Assembly (NCBI GenBank): GCA_030667555.1
Contig: DAOUVR010000092.1
Coordinates: 1 to 5,261, forward strand
Direction: 5' to 3'
DNA: 5,261 nucleotides
Source of the DNA: Dehalococcoidia bacterium
Lineage (GTDB): Bacteria > Chloroflexota > Dehalococcoidia > E44-bin15
The notes under the pieces were generated by a model. The model saw nothing but the letters and a program-made list of their open reading frames with translations. It made no database searches and had not been told where the DNA came from. Positions within the stretch are counted from its first letter, which is position 1. Every line of letters starts with the position of its first letter. The position numbers and the translations under genes are program-made. Of the stretch, positions 5,185-5,261 are shown piece after piece.

Positions 5185-5233
5185 GGGACACCCCTGGCCT
5201 CCGGTAGAGGGGAGACCCCTTCTACACTCCCCC
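5185..5233. repeat. GC-rich double-hairpin repeat, copy 2
   Basis: The right part (5206-5233, AGAGGGGAGACCCC then TTCTACACTCCCCC) differs from 4852-4879 at one base. The left part, GGGACACCCCTGGCC, is more diverged than in copy 1, so only the second hairpin remains clear. Copies 1 and 2 lie about 350 bp apart in the same orientation, on either side of three other repeat types. Confidence 0.7.
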
Positions 5234-5261
5234 ATGTATCGTTGAATGCAAAGCTAGTCGC

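Larger units (their letters stand above)
4735..5261. other. Gene-free region filled with inverted repeats
   Basis: This 527-bp stretch upstream of the operon has no plausible coding frame on either strand. From 4825 onward it is a chain of short inverted repeats: 4825-4879, 4892-4913, 4997-5055, 5065-5087, 5122-5144 and 5185-5233. Between them are AT-richer pieces (4940-4980 and 5160-5182). I see nothing distinctive in 4735-4824 apart from its position upstream of the operon promoter, nor in 5234-5261. Confidence 0.7.

Noticed and set aside
4825..5233. CRISPR array
   Set aside because: The repeats are of different types with irregular spacing and no uniform spacers; they are intergenic palindromes.

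Overview
The window (5,261 bp) looks like part of a mid-GC bacterial genome. It holds one compact three-gene operon on the minus strand, the start of a second minus-strand gene cut by the left edge, and two non-coding flanks full of short GC-rich inverted repeats. The TTGACA-type promoters and GGAGG-type ribosome sites are ordinary bacterial ones. The repeat style, and the combination of DUF4159, PEGA, PKD-like and DNRLRE domains, recall metagenome-assembled Chloroflexota (Dehalococcoidia/Anaerolineae-like). That assignment is from memory and is weak.

Layout, left to right. Positions 1-170: 5' part of a small zinc-ribbon protein gene (minus strand, leaving the window), with a good promoter at 240-268. 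Positions 171-538: non-coding, with a degenerate GC-rich repeat (332-356), a nested-hairpin repeat (357-406), a palindrome (417-435) and a 15-bp hairpin (490-520) that probably ends the operon. Positions 539-4673: the operon, read right to left. Gene A (4673-3519) encodes a 384-residue soluble protein with a tail/injection-system-like N-terminal domain joined to a DUF4159-like C-terminal domain. Gene B (3501-2467) encodes two Ig-like domains, one membrane helix and one outer Ig-like domain. Gene C (2332-539) has the same N-terminal half as B, then PKD-like, PEGA and DNRLRE domains. The operon promoter is at 4707-4734. Positions 4735-5261: over 500 bp with no gene, holding at least six inverted-repeat elements, some of the same families as on the left.

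The main discovery is that the gap between B and C (2352-2465) is not random spacer. It is a copy of the last ~37 codons of gene A, stop codon included, followed by a leader like the one between A and B. B and C align without gaps over about 246 residues (roughly 79% identical over the first 226) and then share nothing obvious. The locus therefore grew by tandem duplication of a segment running from the tail of A through B, after which the outer portion of one copy was replaced or extended.

Inferred working model: A is a cytoplasmic protein. B and C are signal-anchor membrane proteins with a shared cytoplasmic Ig-like base and different outer domains, one of them (C) carrying probable carbohydrate- or wall-binding modules. 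The base may be a docking platform for A or for a tail-like particle. No function has been demonstrated for this set, and no injection-system structural gene is visible in the window.
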